From Gammaproteobacteria bacterium (GTDB taxonomy: Bacteria; Pseudomonadota; Gammaproteobacteria; Pseudomonadales; Azotimanducaceae): a stretch of DNA of 64,000 nucleotides. The stretch spans positions 91,721-155,720 of the forward strand of contig JAPOXV010000026.1 in assembly GCA_026706935.1 (NCBI GenBank), read 5' to 3'. Shown here piece by piece: positions 28,482 through 42,746 of this stretch; the first letter of the stretch is position 1; every line of letters starts with the position of its first letter. The translations under genes were made by a program, and so were the position numbers. The notes under the pieces were generated by a model that was not told where the DNA came from, ran no database searches, and was given only the letters and a program-made list of their open reading frames with translations.

Positions 28482-29576
28482 TTGAATTTAAAGGAAATTG
28501 TCTCGCTCCAGGGGCAAATTAACGGTTGGGCGAAGGAATTAGGATTCCAGCAAATCGGCTTCACCGACACCGATCTCAGCGCATACACGCCAGACTACCG
28601 CAAGTGGTTAGCGAAACGCTTCTACGGCGATATGAACTACATGGCGCGAAACATAGCGAAACGAGAGAATCCTAGCGACTTACTTCCAGGTACTGTATGC
28701 ATCATCAGTGCACGAATGGATTACCTGACTGAAGATAACCCGCGTCTGAACAACGATCCGAACGCCGCCAATATCTCTCGATACGCGCTGGGGCGTGATT
28801 ACCACAAAACACTTCGAAAGCGACTCAATCAATTGGCGAAACGTATTGAGAATCACGTCGACCATCAATTCCGCGCATTTGTCGATTCCGCGCCCGTACT
28901 AGAAAAACCCATAGCCACTAAGGCGGGTCTTGGCTGGATTGGGAAGCACACGTTGGTGCTGAATGAGGAAGCGGGTTCCTTTTTCTTCCTTGGCGAGATC
29001 TTTACGGATATCCCATTCAAGTCGAATCTCGACATCACAGAAGATCGTTGCGGCGCATGTCGAGCATGCATCAACGTGTGTCCCACTAAAGCGATCATCG
29101 GTCCGCGTCAACTCGACGCCCGACGCTGCATTTCCTATCTCACGATCGAACACAAAGGCTCGATTCCGGTGGAATTTCGTAAAGCAATCGGCAATCGCAT
29201 ATTTGGTTGTGATGATTGTCAACTCATCTGTCCATGGAACCGATTTGCGCGGACGTCAATTGAAACGGATTTCGCACCGCGCCATGATTTGGACGCCGCC
29301 ACACTCATCGACCTTCTGGCATGGGATGAACCCACCTTTTTAACTCGAACTGAAGGGATGGCGTTGCGTCGCGTTAATTACTCTCAGTGGATTCGTAATC
29401 TAGCGGTAGCCGCTGGAAACGCAGAACCAAATGTCGCACTGAAAAGGGCGTTGCGAGATCAACGGGTCAAAGCCCGTGAACGGGGCGATGAGATGTGTCT
29501 AGAGCACCTCGAGTGGGCGCTCACTCAGCTCGAGTCGAACGACTCGTCTTCAGGAAGTGCTCACGATATAGCTTAA
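28482..29576 (+). CDS. queG: Epoxyqueuosine reductase
   Basis: A 364-aa cobalamin and iron-sulfur enzyme catalysing the last step of queuosine synthesis in tRNA. The two [4Fe-4S] motifs [16 protein letters not shown] and [12 protein letters not shown] are intact. The central [24 protein letters not shown] and the [14 protein letters not shown] block are family signatures. Start is TTG 28482, the only start codon that retains the conserved N-terminus. Its last 56 nt overlap the 3' end of the convergent orn gene. Confidence 0.94.
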   Translation: MNLKEIVSLQGQINGWAKELGFQQIGFTDTDLSAYTPDYRKWLAKRFYGDMNYMARNIAKRENPSDLLPGTVCIISARMDYLTEDNPRLNNDPNAANISRYALGRDYHKTLRKRLNQLAKRIENHVDHQFRAFVDSAPVLEKPIATKAGLGWIGKHTLVLNEEAGSFFFLGEIFTDIPFKSNLDITEDRCGACRACINVCPTKAIIGPRQLDARRCISYLTIEHKGSIPVEFRKAIGNRIFGCDDCQLICPWNRFARTSIETDFAPRHDLDAATLIDLLAWDEPTFLTRTEGMALRRVNYSQWIRNLAVAAGNAEPNVALKRALRDQRVKARERGDEMCLEHLEWALTQLESNDSSSGSAHDIA

Positions 29577-30096
29577 GTTCGTTTATTGATTCGCGGATAT
29601 CGTCCAACGCTCGATGTTGAGCCTGTTTCGCAACCTGATCAAGCAGACTTGGTGCCCACCGTCGTGCCAGTTCCTTCACGGTACTTACATCGATCAAGCG
29701 ATAGTGAAGATAGTGTTCTAGCGTCGGCATGTATCGCGCTAGAAACCGACGGTCTTGCCAAACGGAGTTCCCGCACAGTGGCGAAGTGTGGATTTCTACG
29801 TGTGTGCGGACGAGGTCGTACGTCGTCGCTTCCGCTTCTTCAACCGTAATCTCGGACTCTCTCACTCGATCAAGCAAGCCGGACTCCGCGTGATGTTTGC
29901 GACTCCAGTCGTTCATCGTCTCCAGTACCGATTCCGGCTGATGGATGACCATCGAATCACTTTCTTCTATGATGTTGAGGTCGTTGTCGGTGATGATGGT
30001 CGCGACCTCCAGAATAACATCGTTCTCGACGTCTAATCCCGTCATTTCGAGGTCTATCCACACCAATCGTGGCGGCTTCGTATATTTTGCGCTCAC
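29521..30096 (-). CDS. orn: Oligoribonuclease
   Basis: A 191-aa DEDDh exonuclease that degrades RNA dinucleotides and pGpG, the final step of RNA and c-di-GMP breakdown. [27 protein letters not shown] and [11 protein letters not shown] carry the DEDDh residues. GTG 30096 is chosen because E. coli Orn begins MSANENN..WIDLEM, matching here [18 protein letters not shown]; a longer start at 30144 adds residues not seen in the family. The starts of orn and the divergent rhodanese gene are 21 nt apart. Confidence 0.95.
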   Translation of the reverse strand: MSAKYTKPPRLVWIDLEMTGLDVENDVILEVATIITDNDLNIIEESDSMVIHQPESVLETMNDWSRKHHAESGLLDRVRESEITVEEAEATTYDLVRTHVEIHTSPLCGNSVWQDRRFLARYMPTLEHYLHYRLIDVSTVKELARRWAPSLLDQVAKQAQHRALDDIRESINELKLYREHFLKTSRSTRAE

Positions 30097-30117
30097 TTTT
30101 ACCCGCGGATTAGCACG

Positions 30118-30933
30118 TTGGCGACATATCCCGCCATTATCCACCCCGGCGACCTAGCCGATCGTATGTCGGACGACTCGATTCGGGTCGTCGATGTGTT
30201 CAATCCAAGCCCTCAAGATCAAGCATTTATTCCAGGCGCGTTTCATCTTCCGACCACCGCATTGATTGAAGGTACACCGCCGTCCACAGGCAAACTTCCG
30301 CCCAAAGCTCAGTTGGATGCAGTGTTTGGTTACATCGGTTACGAACCCACGCAAACCATCGTCGTATCCGACCACGAAGGTGGTGGATGGGCAGGTCGCC
30401 TAGCTTGGACGTTGGATGTCATCGGTCATTCACGATGGCTATACCTAGACGGTGGAATCCACGCTTGGCAACAAGCGGGATTTGATGTCACTCATGCGCC
30501 GACTGAAGCAATACGCACCCAACCAGACCTGACGATAGATTCAAAACCACTGATTGAAATCGACGAGCTAATGACTCGTCTTGGCGAGGAAAACCTGGTC
30601 ATTTGGGATGTCAGGTCAAGGGATGAGTTCCTTGGAATACGTCCTGGTGCGCGGCGGAACGGGCACATTCCGGGCGCAACGAACATCGACTGGCTTGACT
30701 TGATGGACCACAACAACGCCATGCGATTGCGCTCCGATCTTCGGGAACTACTCCAAGAGCACGGCATCATCGCTGATCGGAACATCGTCACACATTGTCA
30801 GACTCACCACCGTTCCGGCCTTTCGTACATGGTTGGGCGCTTACTTGACTTTCCGAATATCCGTGCATATGCCGGGTCCTGGTCTGAATGGGGTAATCGC
30901 ACCGATACCCCAATCGAAACAGAATTAACGTGA
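30118..30933 (+). CDS. Tandem-rhodanese thiosulfate sulfurtransferase (RhdA-like)
   Basis: A 271-aa protein with two rhodanese domains. The C-terminal domain has the active-site loop HCQTHHRSG (Cys plus Arg), so it can carry a persulfide. In the N-terminal domain the same loop reads SDHEGGGW and lacks cysteine, the usual inactive arrangement. It matches RhdA of Pseudomonas, which also sits upstream of psd. Start is TTG 30118; no ATG or GTG is available near the conserved N-terminus. Its stop overlaps the psd start (GTGA). Confidence 0.88.
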   Translation: MATYPAIIHPGDLADRMSDDSIRVVDVFNPSPQDQAFIPGAFHLPTTALIEGTPPSTGKLPPKAQLDAVFGYIGYEPTQTIVVSDHEGGGWAGRLAWTLDVIGHSRWLYLDGGIHAWQQAGFDVTHAPTEAIRTQPDLTIDSKPLIEIDELMTRLGEENLVIWDVRSRDEFLGIRPGARRNGHIPGATNIDWLDLMDHNNAMRLRSDLRELLQEHGIIADRNIVTHCQTHHRSGLSYMVGRLLDFPNIRAYAGSWSEWGNRTDTPIETELT

Positions 30934-31751
30934 TAGCTAAGTCTGTTATCCAAGCTTGGGGACCAAGTTTTTGGTTGACCAAAGGTGCGGGTTGGCTCGC
31001 AACGGTCAAAACTCCCTTTATCAAAGACTTTCTGATCCGACAATTCATCAAGCTCTATCGGGTCGATATGACGTCCGCAGTTCGTCAAGATCCTAGCCAA
31101 TTCGAGAACTTCCAAGACTTTTTCACGCGAGAACTGAAGTCAGCCGCTCGGCCGATTCACGGTGATTCACATAGCATCATCTCGCCGGTCGACGGGACCG
31201 TCGCGGTTGCCGGTCACTATACGAATAACACCCTTATCCAATTCAAGCGTACCGCCACGAACCTTTACAACCTGACGCTATCCAGACGCATTGGTGAGTC
31301 CGGGCAGTACGCGATCATCTATCTCTCGCCTAAAGACTACCATCGCGTGCATTCGCCAGTACAAGCTGAGCTCGTCGCGATTTCACGAATCGGTGGTACC
31401 ACATACTCGGTCAAACCCTCGAATCACAACCGCATTGATGGTCTGTATGAACGAAACGTTCGCGTCAATTGCCATCTCTGCGTCCCGAAAGGCGAAATGT
31501 TGATGTCGATGATAGGCGCGATGATCGTGTCTAGCGTTCGAACGCAATGGGAGGACGAGAGTCCTCCGAATCAGGTCATGGTCGCCAAAGACATTGAACC
31601 CCGAGCGTTCCAACCAGGCGAAGAAATGGCAAGGTTTTGCCTAGGTTCAACCGTTATATTGGTGGTGCCAGACGGGATTGGCGAACTCCGAACCTTAGAA
31701 GCGGGTCAGACTGTCAAACTCGGCGAACAGATCGGCGTCATTCAACCCTAG
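30930..31751 (+). CDS. psd: Phosphatidylserine decarboxylase proenzyme
   Basis: A 273-aa membrane-associated pyruvoyl enzyme that makes phosphatidylethanolamine. The self-cleavage motif LGST appears in FCLGSTVILVVP near the C-terminus, and LSPKDYHRVHSPV carries the catalytic His. FFTRELKSAARPI and SPVDGTVA match the family N-terminal half. GTG start is coupled to the rhodanese gene by a 4-nt overlap. The 3' end overlaps the convergent epmA gene by 14 nt. Confidence 0.95.
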   Translation: MIAKSVIQAWGPSFWLTKGAGWLATVKTPFIKDFLIRQFIKLYRVDMTSAVRQDPSQFENFQDFFTRELKSAARPIHGDSHSIISPVDGTVAVAGHYTNNTLIQFKRTATNLYNLTLSRRIGESGQYAIIYLSPKDYHRVHSPVQAELVAISRIGGTTYSVKPSNHNRIDGLYERNVRVNCHLCVPKGEMLMSMIGAMIVSSVRTQWEDESPPNQVMVAKDIEPRAFQPGEEMARFCLGSTVILVVPDGIGELRTLEAGQTVKLGEQIGVIQP

Positions 31752-32667
31752 TTGCGAACGCTAGGACATCGCTTAGGGCTGGTTTACCCATGGCAATCGC
31801 GAATAATCGATCTAATCCGACCGCGACACCACAACATTCCGGCAAGCCATTTGCCATCGCTGCCTCAAAGTTAGGATCGATTGGTTTTGGCTTTAGCCCG
31901 AGTCGTTCGCGACGTATGTTGTCACTGTCGCAGCGACGGCGAAACTCCACAACATCGCGTAGTTCGTCGTAGCCATTCGCAATCTCAAGGCCATTTACCA
32001 CGAACTCAAATCGAAGTGCGACCTCGACGTTGTCGCGACGTACCGTTCTAGCCAACGCAGCCTGATCGCTCGGATATTCCGTGAGAAATACCCTCTCGAC
32101 GTCGAGTTTTGCGACTGCCGAGCTCACCAGAAAATCCAGCGCATCAGTAAAGTCGCGAATCCCGCGCAATCCCTCTTCGGTCGCAGTATCAATGAAGTGC
32201 GCTTCGTTTTGCTCATGGAGATCGAGCTTGAAAGTGTCGTTGAGAAGCTCCGCTACCGTCTTCGTAACAACAGGTTGAGAACCGACCAGATAATCGGTCA
32301 ATGCTGCTACATTAGCCATCAACTGATCGAGAGTAACTCCGAGTTCGTACCACTCGAGCATTGTGAACTCGGTGTTATGCCAACGCCCAACCTCACCCGC
32401 ACGAAATGCCGGTCCGATTTGAAAACAGGAGGGCATGCCAGCCGCTAACAGCCGCTTCATTTGGTATTCGGGGGATGTTTGTAGGTAGCCGAAACCCGGT
32501 ACTTCAACATTCTCGATCGCTACATCCGTAACGCCGTATTGATCAAGTGTTGACGTCTGGACTTCTACGATATCGCGATCCCGAAAATAAGCTCGCGTTC
32601 GATCTAGCAGCTCTGCTCGCTTCACGAGTGAATCGACGTCGGCAGTTGGCTGCCACGCCTTACTCAC
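31738..32667 (-). CDS. epmA: EF-P (R)-beta-lysine ligase
   Basis: A 309-aa class II lysyl-tRNA synthetase paralog without the anticodon-binding domain. It attaches (R)-beta-lysine to EF-P. Class II motifs are visible: [39 protein letters not shown] and [21 protein letters not shown]. It is in an operon with its own substrate efp (4-nt overlap). The 2,3-aminomutase EpmB that supplies beta-lysine is not in this window. Confidence 0.95.
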   Translation of the reverse strand: MSKAWQPTADVDSLVKRAELLDRTRAYFRDRDIVEVQTSTLDQYGVTDVAIENVEVPGFGYLQTSPEYQMKRLLAAGMPSCFQIGPAFRAGEVGRWHNTEFTMLEWYELGVTLDQLMANVAALTDYLVGSQPVVTKTVAELLNDTFKLDLHEQNEAHFIDTATEEGLRGIRDFTDALDFLVSSAVAKLDVERVFLTEYPSDQAALARTVRRDNVEVALRFEFVVNGLEIANGYDELRDVVEFRRRCDSDNIRRERLGLKPKPIDPNFEAAMANGLPECCGVAVGLDRLFAIAMGKPALSDVLAFATRVE

Positions 32668-33236
32668 TGCTTGCTTCGGCTGACGTATTCACCCGTTCGC
32701 GTGTCTACCCGAAGTACGTCGCCAATCTCGATAAACAAAGGTACATTGATCACGGCGCCTGTTTCCAGCGTAGCGGGCTTTGTACCACCTTGAGCGGTAT
32801 CACCGCGCAAACCCGGATCTGTTTCTGTAACCGCTAAATTGACGAAATTAGGAGGCGTAACGGAAATTGGATTGTTATTCCAAAATGTGATCTGACAACG
32901 CGCTTGTTCGGCGAGAAAATCCTTGGCATCACCCACCGCATTAGCGTCCGCGGCAATCTGATCGTAGTTGTCGTCCGTCGTCATAAAGTACCAAAGATCA
33001 CCATCGGAATATAGGTAATCCAAGTCGCGTTCCACCACATCGGCAGCTTCCATCGACTCACCGCTTCGAAGTGTTCTTTCCCACACACGCCCCGTGATTA
33101 GATTCCGAAACTTCACGCGTGTGAATGCCTGACCTTTACCGGGTTTTACGAATTCCGACTCCATCATGACGCATGGGTCGCCTTCAAGAAGGACCTTTAA
33201 TCCAGGTCGAAACTCGTTAGTTGAATAGGAAGCCAT
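32664..33236 (-). CDS. efp: Translation elongation factor P
   Basis: A 190-aa three-domain translation factor that relieves ribosome stalling at polyproline stretches. The modified lysine is K34 in VKPGKGQAF, with flanking residues of the beta-lysylated class, in agreement with the adjacent epmA. Full length; ATG 33236. The 93 nt between its start and the parC stop region can hold its promoter. Confidence 0.96.
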   Translation of the reverse strand: MASYSTNEFRPGLKVLLEGDPCVMMESEFVKPGKGQAFTRVKFRNLITGRVWERTLRSGESMEAADVVERDLDYLYSDGDLWYFMTTDDNYDQIAADANAVGDAKDFLAEQARCQITFWNNNPISVTPPNFVNLAVTETDPGLRGDTAQGGTKPATLETGAVINVPLFIEIGDVLRVDTRTGEYVSRSKQ

Positions 33237-33329
33237 TCGGTGAAACGCTAATTGATGCGTTCTTCGGGACCGGCAAATTTTAGGGTCGAGCTCGACTGAG
33301 CCATTCCTTGCACACCAGTGCCTGAATGC

Positions 33330-37506
<4,177 letters not shown>

Positions 37507-38277
37507 CTACGCGCTATCCAATCGTTCCACGTGTGTGTTGATCTTGCCATCCGCTCGCAGTTCGAGCCAACGCCATCCAGGCGGTAGATCGTCGACTGCA
37601 AAAGAATCAGATCCAGTCTTAAATTGCCAGCATGTGGAGGGTGTCGTCATTAGAAGCAGGTCATTCACGTAGGCGTCGAATCTCTGATGTACGTGTCCGC
37701 TAAGGTACGCCTTGACATGCGAGAACGGTTCCAGTTCGGTGAGAAATTGATCGCCATTCGAAATCCGATGCTCATCAATCCAAGCACATCCGATTTCATT
37801 TGCAGGATGATGACCAATTAACAAAGTCGGTAATTCGTTGGTTCGCAATTCTTCTTTAACTCGTCCCATCTCATCCTGGCTAATGAATCCACCAACGACA
37901 TCGTCAATGTGGCTGTCTACGCCGAGGATGTGCCAATGTTTCATCGTGATGGGGTCACGCGGTAAGACCTCGTCAAACGGTTTGGTGAGATCATGATTCC
38001 CAGGCGTTGCGATCATCGGACTGGCGATGAATTCGCGCACTATCGAGACATACATCTCATATACCTCAAGAGTCTGGTCGTTAGCGATATCACCTGTATT
38101 TACTACTAGGTCTGGTTGGCGTGTATCGCTAGCCGATGCCAGCACACGTCGAAGTGAATCGACACTGGAGATACCGTAACGACTCTCGCTAGGATCAGCG
38201 AATAAGTGATTGTCGGTTATGTGCAATAGCCAGAGCGAACTGCCATCCTTGGTGTGCTCGGCTGCGTGTTCCTGCAA
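37507..38277 (-). CDS. cpdA: CpdA-type 3',5'-cyclic AMP phosphodiesterase
   Basis: A 256-aa class III phosphodiesterase. The metal-binding blocks ITDNHLF, NTGDIAND, TPGNHD and SGHVHQRFD are arranged as in CpdA, which hydrolyses cAMP. Neighbour order supports this: parE downstream and DUF1249 (yqiB) upstream. Start is TTG 38277; no better start precedes the HITDNHLF block. A broader role on other phosphoesters cannot be excluded. Confidence 0.88.
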   Translation of the reverse strand: MQEHAAEHTKDGSSLWLLHITDNHLFADPSESRYGISSVDSLRRVLASASDTRQPDLVVNTGDIANDQTLEVYEMYVSIVREFIASPMIATPGNHDLTKPFDEVLPRDPITMKHWHILGVDSHIDDVVGGFISQDEMGRVKEELRTNELPTLLIGHHPANEIGCAWIDEHRISNGDQFLTELEPFSHVKAYLSGHVHQRFDAYVNDLLLMTTPSTCWQFKTGSDSFAVDDLPPGWRWLELRADGKINTHVERLDSA

Positions 38278-38304
38278 CGCTAGGGATCCGTCCTTGGATT
38301 CGGT

Positions 38305-38808
38305 CTAAACTGAACTTCCTTGTTCTTCAGCGGCGGTCGATTCAACCTGCATGGCTGTGCCGAACGTTAAACAATGATCAAGTAGCTCCGTCAAGAAACG
38401 ATTCATCTCAATCTTCTCGAACCTTTGTGTGCGAGGAGGCGCCGGGCGCGTCTCCAGTACTCGAAAGTCATTGTGTCGCTGATAGCTCACGACTTCGGCC
38501 GCTTTGGTGTCGTGATACACGTGGAGCTTCAGGTTCAGATTTGTCAACGTCTCGGTTGACGTCTGTCGAATCACAACGCTCGACGTGTAGCGACTCACCC
38601 GTGTATGTTCAAATCGCAACGACGCAGAACCATTCGCAAACTCGACCGTTCTAGATTGGAATTCACCACTCCGCGATCGTCGTAGCAACTTCCGCAACCG
38701 CGAATAGTTCGCTTCACAGCGAGCTAAATGCGCGAAAAGATCAAGAAATGGGTTCACGGCTAGTTCAGGCGGTAGTGAGTCGTCCAGACAGTTTTTGAGT
38801 TTGATCAT
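38305..38808 (-). CDS. DUF1249 (YqiB) family protein
   Basis: A 167-aa protein of the DUF1249 family, found next to cpdA in gammaproteobacteria; its molecular function is unknown. NYSRLRKLLRRSRSG and LKLHVYHDTKAAEVVSYQRH are typical of the family, as is the C-terminal EKIEMNRFLTELLDHCL. ATG 38808 is followed upstream by a 183-nt AT-rich gap (38809-38991) that separates it from the TRAP genes. Confidence 0.88.
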   Translation of the reverse strand: MIKLKNCLDDSLPPELAVNPFLDLFAHLARCEANYSRLRKLLRRSRSGEFQSRTVEFANGSASLRFEHTRVSRYTSSVVIRQTSTETLTNLNLKLHVYHDTKAAEVVSYQRHNDFRVLETRPAPPRTQRFEKIEMNRFLTELLDHCLTFGTAMQVESTAAEEQGSSV

Positions 38809-38991
38809 GTTGTTTACACCTTATCAGTTTAACCCATCGCACCTGTAGCGCAAGCATTAAATTTACGAAATAACGGCACGTTTAATTTGCACACGAGATA
38901 GACTATACATTCTTATAGTTATTTTAGATTATGATTTTTGATCGTGCCAGTTCGTTGAGAACCTCCTCAAACACGAGTATGCGAGAGCGTG

Positions 38992-40344
38992 TCATTGCGC
39001 CATTTGGTTCGGCAGCCAAAGCACAATCTCTGGCACCAGTAAAAGGACGATTACCGTGAGCACGTCAGCAACGAAGAACGGTCCGATACCACGGAAAACG
39101 TCCTGAAGCGGAATCGCAGGATCACGACCTCCGACTGATGGAAGATCTCGTGATACCCCGGCAACGACAAAACAATTCAATCCTATCGGTGGCGTGATCA
39201 GACAGATCTCTGCCATTTTCACGACGATGATGCCAAACCAAATCGGATCGTAGCCCAGTGCGATGACCGCGGGAAAAACGACCGGTAACGTCAATATGAG
39301 CATGCCGATCGCGTCCATGAACATACCGAGTACGGCGTAGGCCAACAAGATGCACACCATGATCAAGAGCGGTGGTAGGTCCAATCCCACCACCCAATTC
39401 GCGAATTCGTTAGGCAATCCCGCAAAACCAAGGAACCGCACGAAGAGAAACACACCCCAGATCAGCGTAAAGATCATGATCGTGAGTTTCGCAGTCTCAG
39501 TGATCGCGTCCTTGAGACGGAACCCCATCTGCTTCAGGTCGCGCTGTTGCCATGCGCGATAGACATAGAGCGCGAACACCACTGCGGCGCCTAATGCACC
39601 AGCCTCCGTTGGCGTAGCCACGCCGGTGTAGAGCGCACCGAAGATGATGCCGACTACGATGAATATGGGAAACGATCCTGGCAAACTTGCGAACCGTTCG
39701 CGCCACGTAAATCCGCTTGATGCCTGACCGAGTTCGGGTCGCCATACGCACATACCAACGATCAACGCGGTGTAAATCAAGACCGAAACCACACCGGGCA
39801 ACAGTCCCGCTAAGAGGAGCTTTCCGACTGATTGTTCGACGAGGATCGCGTAGATCACCAAGATCGCGGACGGTGGAATCAACGATGCGAGCGTACCTCC
39901 CGCCGCAATGACCCCTGCCGTCAAACGCTTCGCGTAGCCATTGGCGAGCATATCTGGAATCGCAACACGCGAGAACACCGCGCTGGTTGCAGTCGACGCA
40001 CCTGACACAGCGGCAAATCCCGCGCTCGCGAAGACCGTTGAGACGGCTAGTCCTCCAGGTACCCAACCTAGCCAACGACGCGCGGCTTCAAAGAGCTTTC
40101 CGGTTAAGCCGGCGTGGAAAGCAAGGAACCCAATCAAGATAAAAAGCGGAAGAACAGATAGTGGGTACGTGACTGTTTTCGAATGTGGGATCGTTCCGGC
40201 AATCGCTCCTGCAACGCCCCAGCCTTCGAGCACCAACAAGCCGAGGAAACCAACGACCGCAGCAGCGATATACACTCGGACGCCAATGATTACCAATGCT
40301 ATGAGGAGTCCTACACCACAAATCCCTACCCAAAATGCGTCCAA
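38992..40344 (-). CDS. TRAP transporter large permease (DctM)
   Basis: A 450-aa inner-membrane protein with about twelve helices, the transport subunit of a TRAP system that uses a sodium gradient. Typical DctM stretches are SGASTATSAVFSRVAIPDM, GTLASLIPPSAILVIYAILV and LITPPIGLNCFVVAGV. Start is TTG 40344 with AAGG upstream; no ATG precedes the first membrane helix. It is the last gene of a dctP-dctQ-dctM set (9-nt gap to dctQ). Confidence 0.93.
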   Translation of the reverse strand: MDAFWVGICGVGLLIALVIIGVRVYIAAAVVGFLGLLVLEGWGVAGAIAGTIPHSKTVTYPLSVLPLFILIGFLAFHAGLTGKLFEAARRWLGWVPGGLAVSTVFASAGFAAVSGASTATSAVFSRVAIPDMLANGYAKRLTAGVIAAGGTLASLIPPSAILVIYAILVEQSVGKLLLAGLLPGVVSVLIYTALIVGMCVWRPELGQASSGFTWRERFASLPGSFPIFIVVGIIFGALYTGVATPTEAGALGAAVVFALYVYRAWQQRDLKQMGFRLKDAITETAKLTIMIFTLIWGVFLFVRFLGFAGLPNEFANWVVGLDLPPLLIMVCILLAYAVLGMFMDAIGMLILTLPVVFPAVIALGYDPIWFGIIVVKMAEICLITPPIGLNCFVVAGVSRDLPSVGGRDPAIPLQDVFRGIGPFFVADVLTVIVLLLVPEIVLWLPNQMAQ

Positions 40345-40353
40345 CTTTCTACC

Positions 40354-40971
40354 TTACCGGGTCGAATCGTCAGAGCTATCTGTGCCGCCAGCAAGCCGGA
40401 TCTCTTCCGCCGCGACTTCCTCTGGCCGCTTAAGTGCAGGAATCGCTAGCTGCGGTAACGTCGGATTGATTAGTAACCGTAGGTACCCTAACCATTGAAT
40501 ACAAAGTCGGATCACTAACAGGGTCAGCGCGACAGGAACAACGAGCTTCGCAGGCCACGTCGCTAGCTCAAGGTCGATGGTGCTATCGCCAAACTCGAAC
40601 GCACGCTGAAAATGATCATAGGAGTACGGAATCAGCACACTGACGATAAAAATCGCCAGGCTGCTTCCTAGCATCTCGAAAAACCAAAGCGCACGACCTC
40701 GGAGTTTCTGAATCAGTAGCTCCATCCGCACGTGACCACCCACTCGTTGCACAAAAGCAATCGCAAGCACGGCAAAGCCGACCATACTGAGCTCGACGAA
40801 ATCGATATATCCTAGAAGTGGTGCTGCGAAAACCGTTCGTAGCACGATCTGAACGACACCAAGGACCATCAATGCGAAGATCAAAACACCTGCTACGAGG
40901 TTGAAAGCGTTTTCAACAGGTATGGTCAATGCGTCCAATCGACGCAAAAGCGCACCAAGCGGATCTTTCAC
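40354..40971 (-). CDS. TRAP transporter small permease (DctQ)
   Basis: A 205-aa membrane protein with four helices (about residues 20-170), the small permease partner of DctM. FVELSMVGFAVLAIAFVQRVGGHVRMELL is the conserved region. A polar C-terminal extension of about 35 residues follows the last helix. GTG start at 40971, 18 nt after dctP. Confidence 0.9.
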   Translation of the reverse strand: MKDPLGALLRRLDALTIPVENAFNLVAGVLIFALMVLGVVQIVLRTVFAAPLLGYIDFVELSMVGFAVLAIAFVQRVGGHVRMELLIQKLRGRALWFFEMLGSSLAIFIVSVLIPYSYDHFQRAFEFGDSTIDLELATWPAKLVVPVALTLLVIRLCIQWLGYLRLLINPTLPQLAIPALKRPEEVAAEEIRLAGGTDSSDDSTR

Positions 40972-40989
40972 TTTAAGTGTTCCGAACGA

Positions 40990-42087
40990 TTACTCGTACT
41001 TCGTTCCCGCCGCTTCGAATGCGAGTTCGACTAATCCGCGAGCATCGAAATCGTCTTCATTCTCTGAAATCCACGTTTCGATCACGCGCTTTCCAACCGT
41101 CTCCCTGAATTCATCTCGCATTTCCGGAGTGAACGCTACTTCGATAAGGGAATCTCGCAGCATCGGAAGGTTTACCTCGTCAAAGTCTCTATACGCTTGA
41201 ATTTGAGTGGTGTCGACTTCGTCCCTGATTTCCTCAAGAAGCGCTTTGTACTGTTCAGGTAGAGCGTCATACGCGGCTTTGCGAAACACGACTGGGCAAT
41301 CCGCCGTTCCTGGTGCCATACCGTGGGTAAACCAATCAGAAACCTCATGAATTCGGTAGGAGACGAAGGCGTAGGAGAACGGAAACGCTGCCGCGTCCAT
41401 GGTGCCTTGTTGCACTCCAGTGTAGACCTCAGTCGCCGTTGAACTCGTCGGGGTAGCACCCAAAAGCTGCATCGCAGCCCCAATTCCTCCCCCGGCACGG
41501 ACCGTCATGCCGCGCCAATCCTCTGCTGTTCGTGGCGGTTCCCCTCGTCCCATAAATTCATACTGAGGCAGATAAGTCGATGTGTAGAGCATTGCGTCCC
41601 AACGTGCAAATTCCTCGACGACGGCCGGGTGTGAGTAAACGGCATTTCGCACGCGTTTACCGCCTTTGTCCGCTGCCATCGGTAAAAACGGCATCGTCAA
41701 CACCATGAGGGCTGGGTTCTTCCGCGGATGGTAGAAATTGCACACCATGGCGACCTCGAAAGCCCCGATCGCGATCCCATCTAGGTTTTCGCGCGCTTTC
41801 GAAAGTGCTTCGCCGTAATGCACGTTCAGTTGCCAAGCACCGTCCGTGCGCTCGGCAAGGAGTTCCGCGAGCGTATCGACAGCGACGGTTCCCTCTCGTC
41901 GATTTGACCACAGTGAGGCATCCCATGTAACGGACGGAAACACCGATGTTGTTTCACTCGACGCAGCATCTCCCGCTGGCTCGTTCGATTCGTTGGGTGA
42001 ACATGACATTAACAAGAACGTACACCATACTGAGAGCGCCGCTGCTTTGGTACTTAAACGCAAAAACTCACTCCGTTCCGATGGCAT
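40990..42087 (-). CDS. TRAP transporter substrate-binding lipoprotein (DctP)
   Basis: A 365-aa periplasmic solute-binding protein of the DctP family. The N-terminus ends in a lipobox (LLMSC, Cys29), so it is probably lipid-anchored. The ligand-binding core includes YLPQYEFMGR, WRGMTVRAGGGIGAAMQLLGATPT and TEVYTGVQQGTMDAA. Members bind organic acids, but the exact ligand cannot be read from sequence. It heads the operon; no regulator gene is adjacent. Confidence 0.9.
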   Translation of the reverse strand: MPSERSEFLRLSTKAAALSVWCTFLLMSCSPNESNEPAGDAASSETTSVFPSVTWDASLWSNRREGTVAVDTLAELLAERTDGAWQLNVHYGEALSKARENLDGIAIGAFEVAMVCNFYHPRKNPALMVLTMPFLPMAADKGGKRVRNAVYSHPAVVEEFARWDAMLYTSTYLPQYEFMGRGEPPRTAEDWRGMTVRAGGGIGAAMQLLGATPTSSTATEVYTGVQQGTMDAAAFPFSYAFVSYRIHEVSDWFTHGMAPGTADCPVVFRKAAYDALPEQYKALLEEIRDEVDTTQIQAYRDFDEVNLPMLRDSLIEVAFTPEMRDEFRETVGKRVIETWISENEDDFDARGLVELAFEAAGTKYE

Positions 42088-42135
42088 AGCATATAGGGCG
42101 TGTGTATCACTTGGACGATGACGCCAGATAGACGC

Positions 42136-42684
42136 TTATCGGTGAGGCGTCTTTCGTGCCATCCGAAGTATTGACTCTTCAGATGTCACAGTTGAGAGAT
42201 TCTTCAGAGATATCCACGTCAAATCATTGGATTCGGAGCTAATCGTCAAAGGGGCGCGATCATCCGCTTCGAATAAGAAGCGCACGTCGTAGTGCTTGTG
42301 TTCCGGGTCTTCACCGCGTGCAGGGATCGTATGGATATCTATATCGAACACAGCGTCATGGATCGGTTTGACGCGAAGTCCAGATTCCTCTTCTGCTTCA
42401 CGCTGCGCAACATTTAACGTATTGGCATCACCGTCACTATGACCGCCAAGCTGCAACCATTTCTGAAGTTTACGGTGGTGCGTTAGAAGAACGCGATGGC
42501 GATTCGGGCAGACGATCCAAGCAGAACCAGTGACATGCCCGTCCTTAAAGCAGGTCCGCTCAAAACAATCCGGTTGCTGCTGAACAAAGCCGATTAGCAA
42601 ATCGACCATTCGCTCGTTAGGCCATCTCAAGGAGTATGCGCGCAGAAGCTCTAACAATCGATTTCGGTTGTTCTCAACAGGCAT
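42136..42684 (-). CDS. NUDIX hydrolase with altered Nudix box
   Basis: A 182-aa NUDIX-fold hydrolase for a nucleoside-diphosphate-linked substrate. The Nudix box reads GHSDGDANTLNVAQREAEEE followed by SGL. It fits GX5EX7REUXEEXGU except that the first Glu is Ala. The catalytic REAEEE part is intact, so activity is likely. An N-terminal extension of about 60 residues (NERMVDLLIGFVQQQPDCFER) is shared with a subgroup of uncharacterised relatives. ATG 42684. Confidence 0.85.
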   Translation of the reverse strand: MPVENNRNRLLELLRAYSLRWPNERMVDLLIGFVQQQPDCFERTCFKDGHVTGSAWIVCPNRHRVLLTHHRKLQKWLQLGGHSDGDANTLNVAQREAEEESGLRVKPIHDAVFDIDIHTIPARGEDPEHKHYDVRFLFEADDRAPLTISSESNDLTWISLKNLSTVTSEESILRMARKTPHR

Positions 42685-42746
42685 CGGGGAAATCTTGTTT
42701 TTCGTTCTTGTTCCAGCAACGTTTATTCGAATGTAGATTCAGTCGA

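Noticed and set aside
39497..40075. 192-codon open frame in another register on the minus strand inside dctM
   Set aside because: Arg-rich composition typical of a shifted frame of a membrane protein gene; dctM explains the region.
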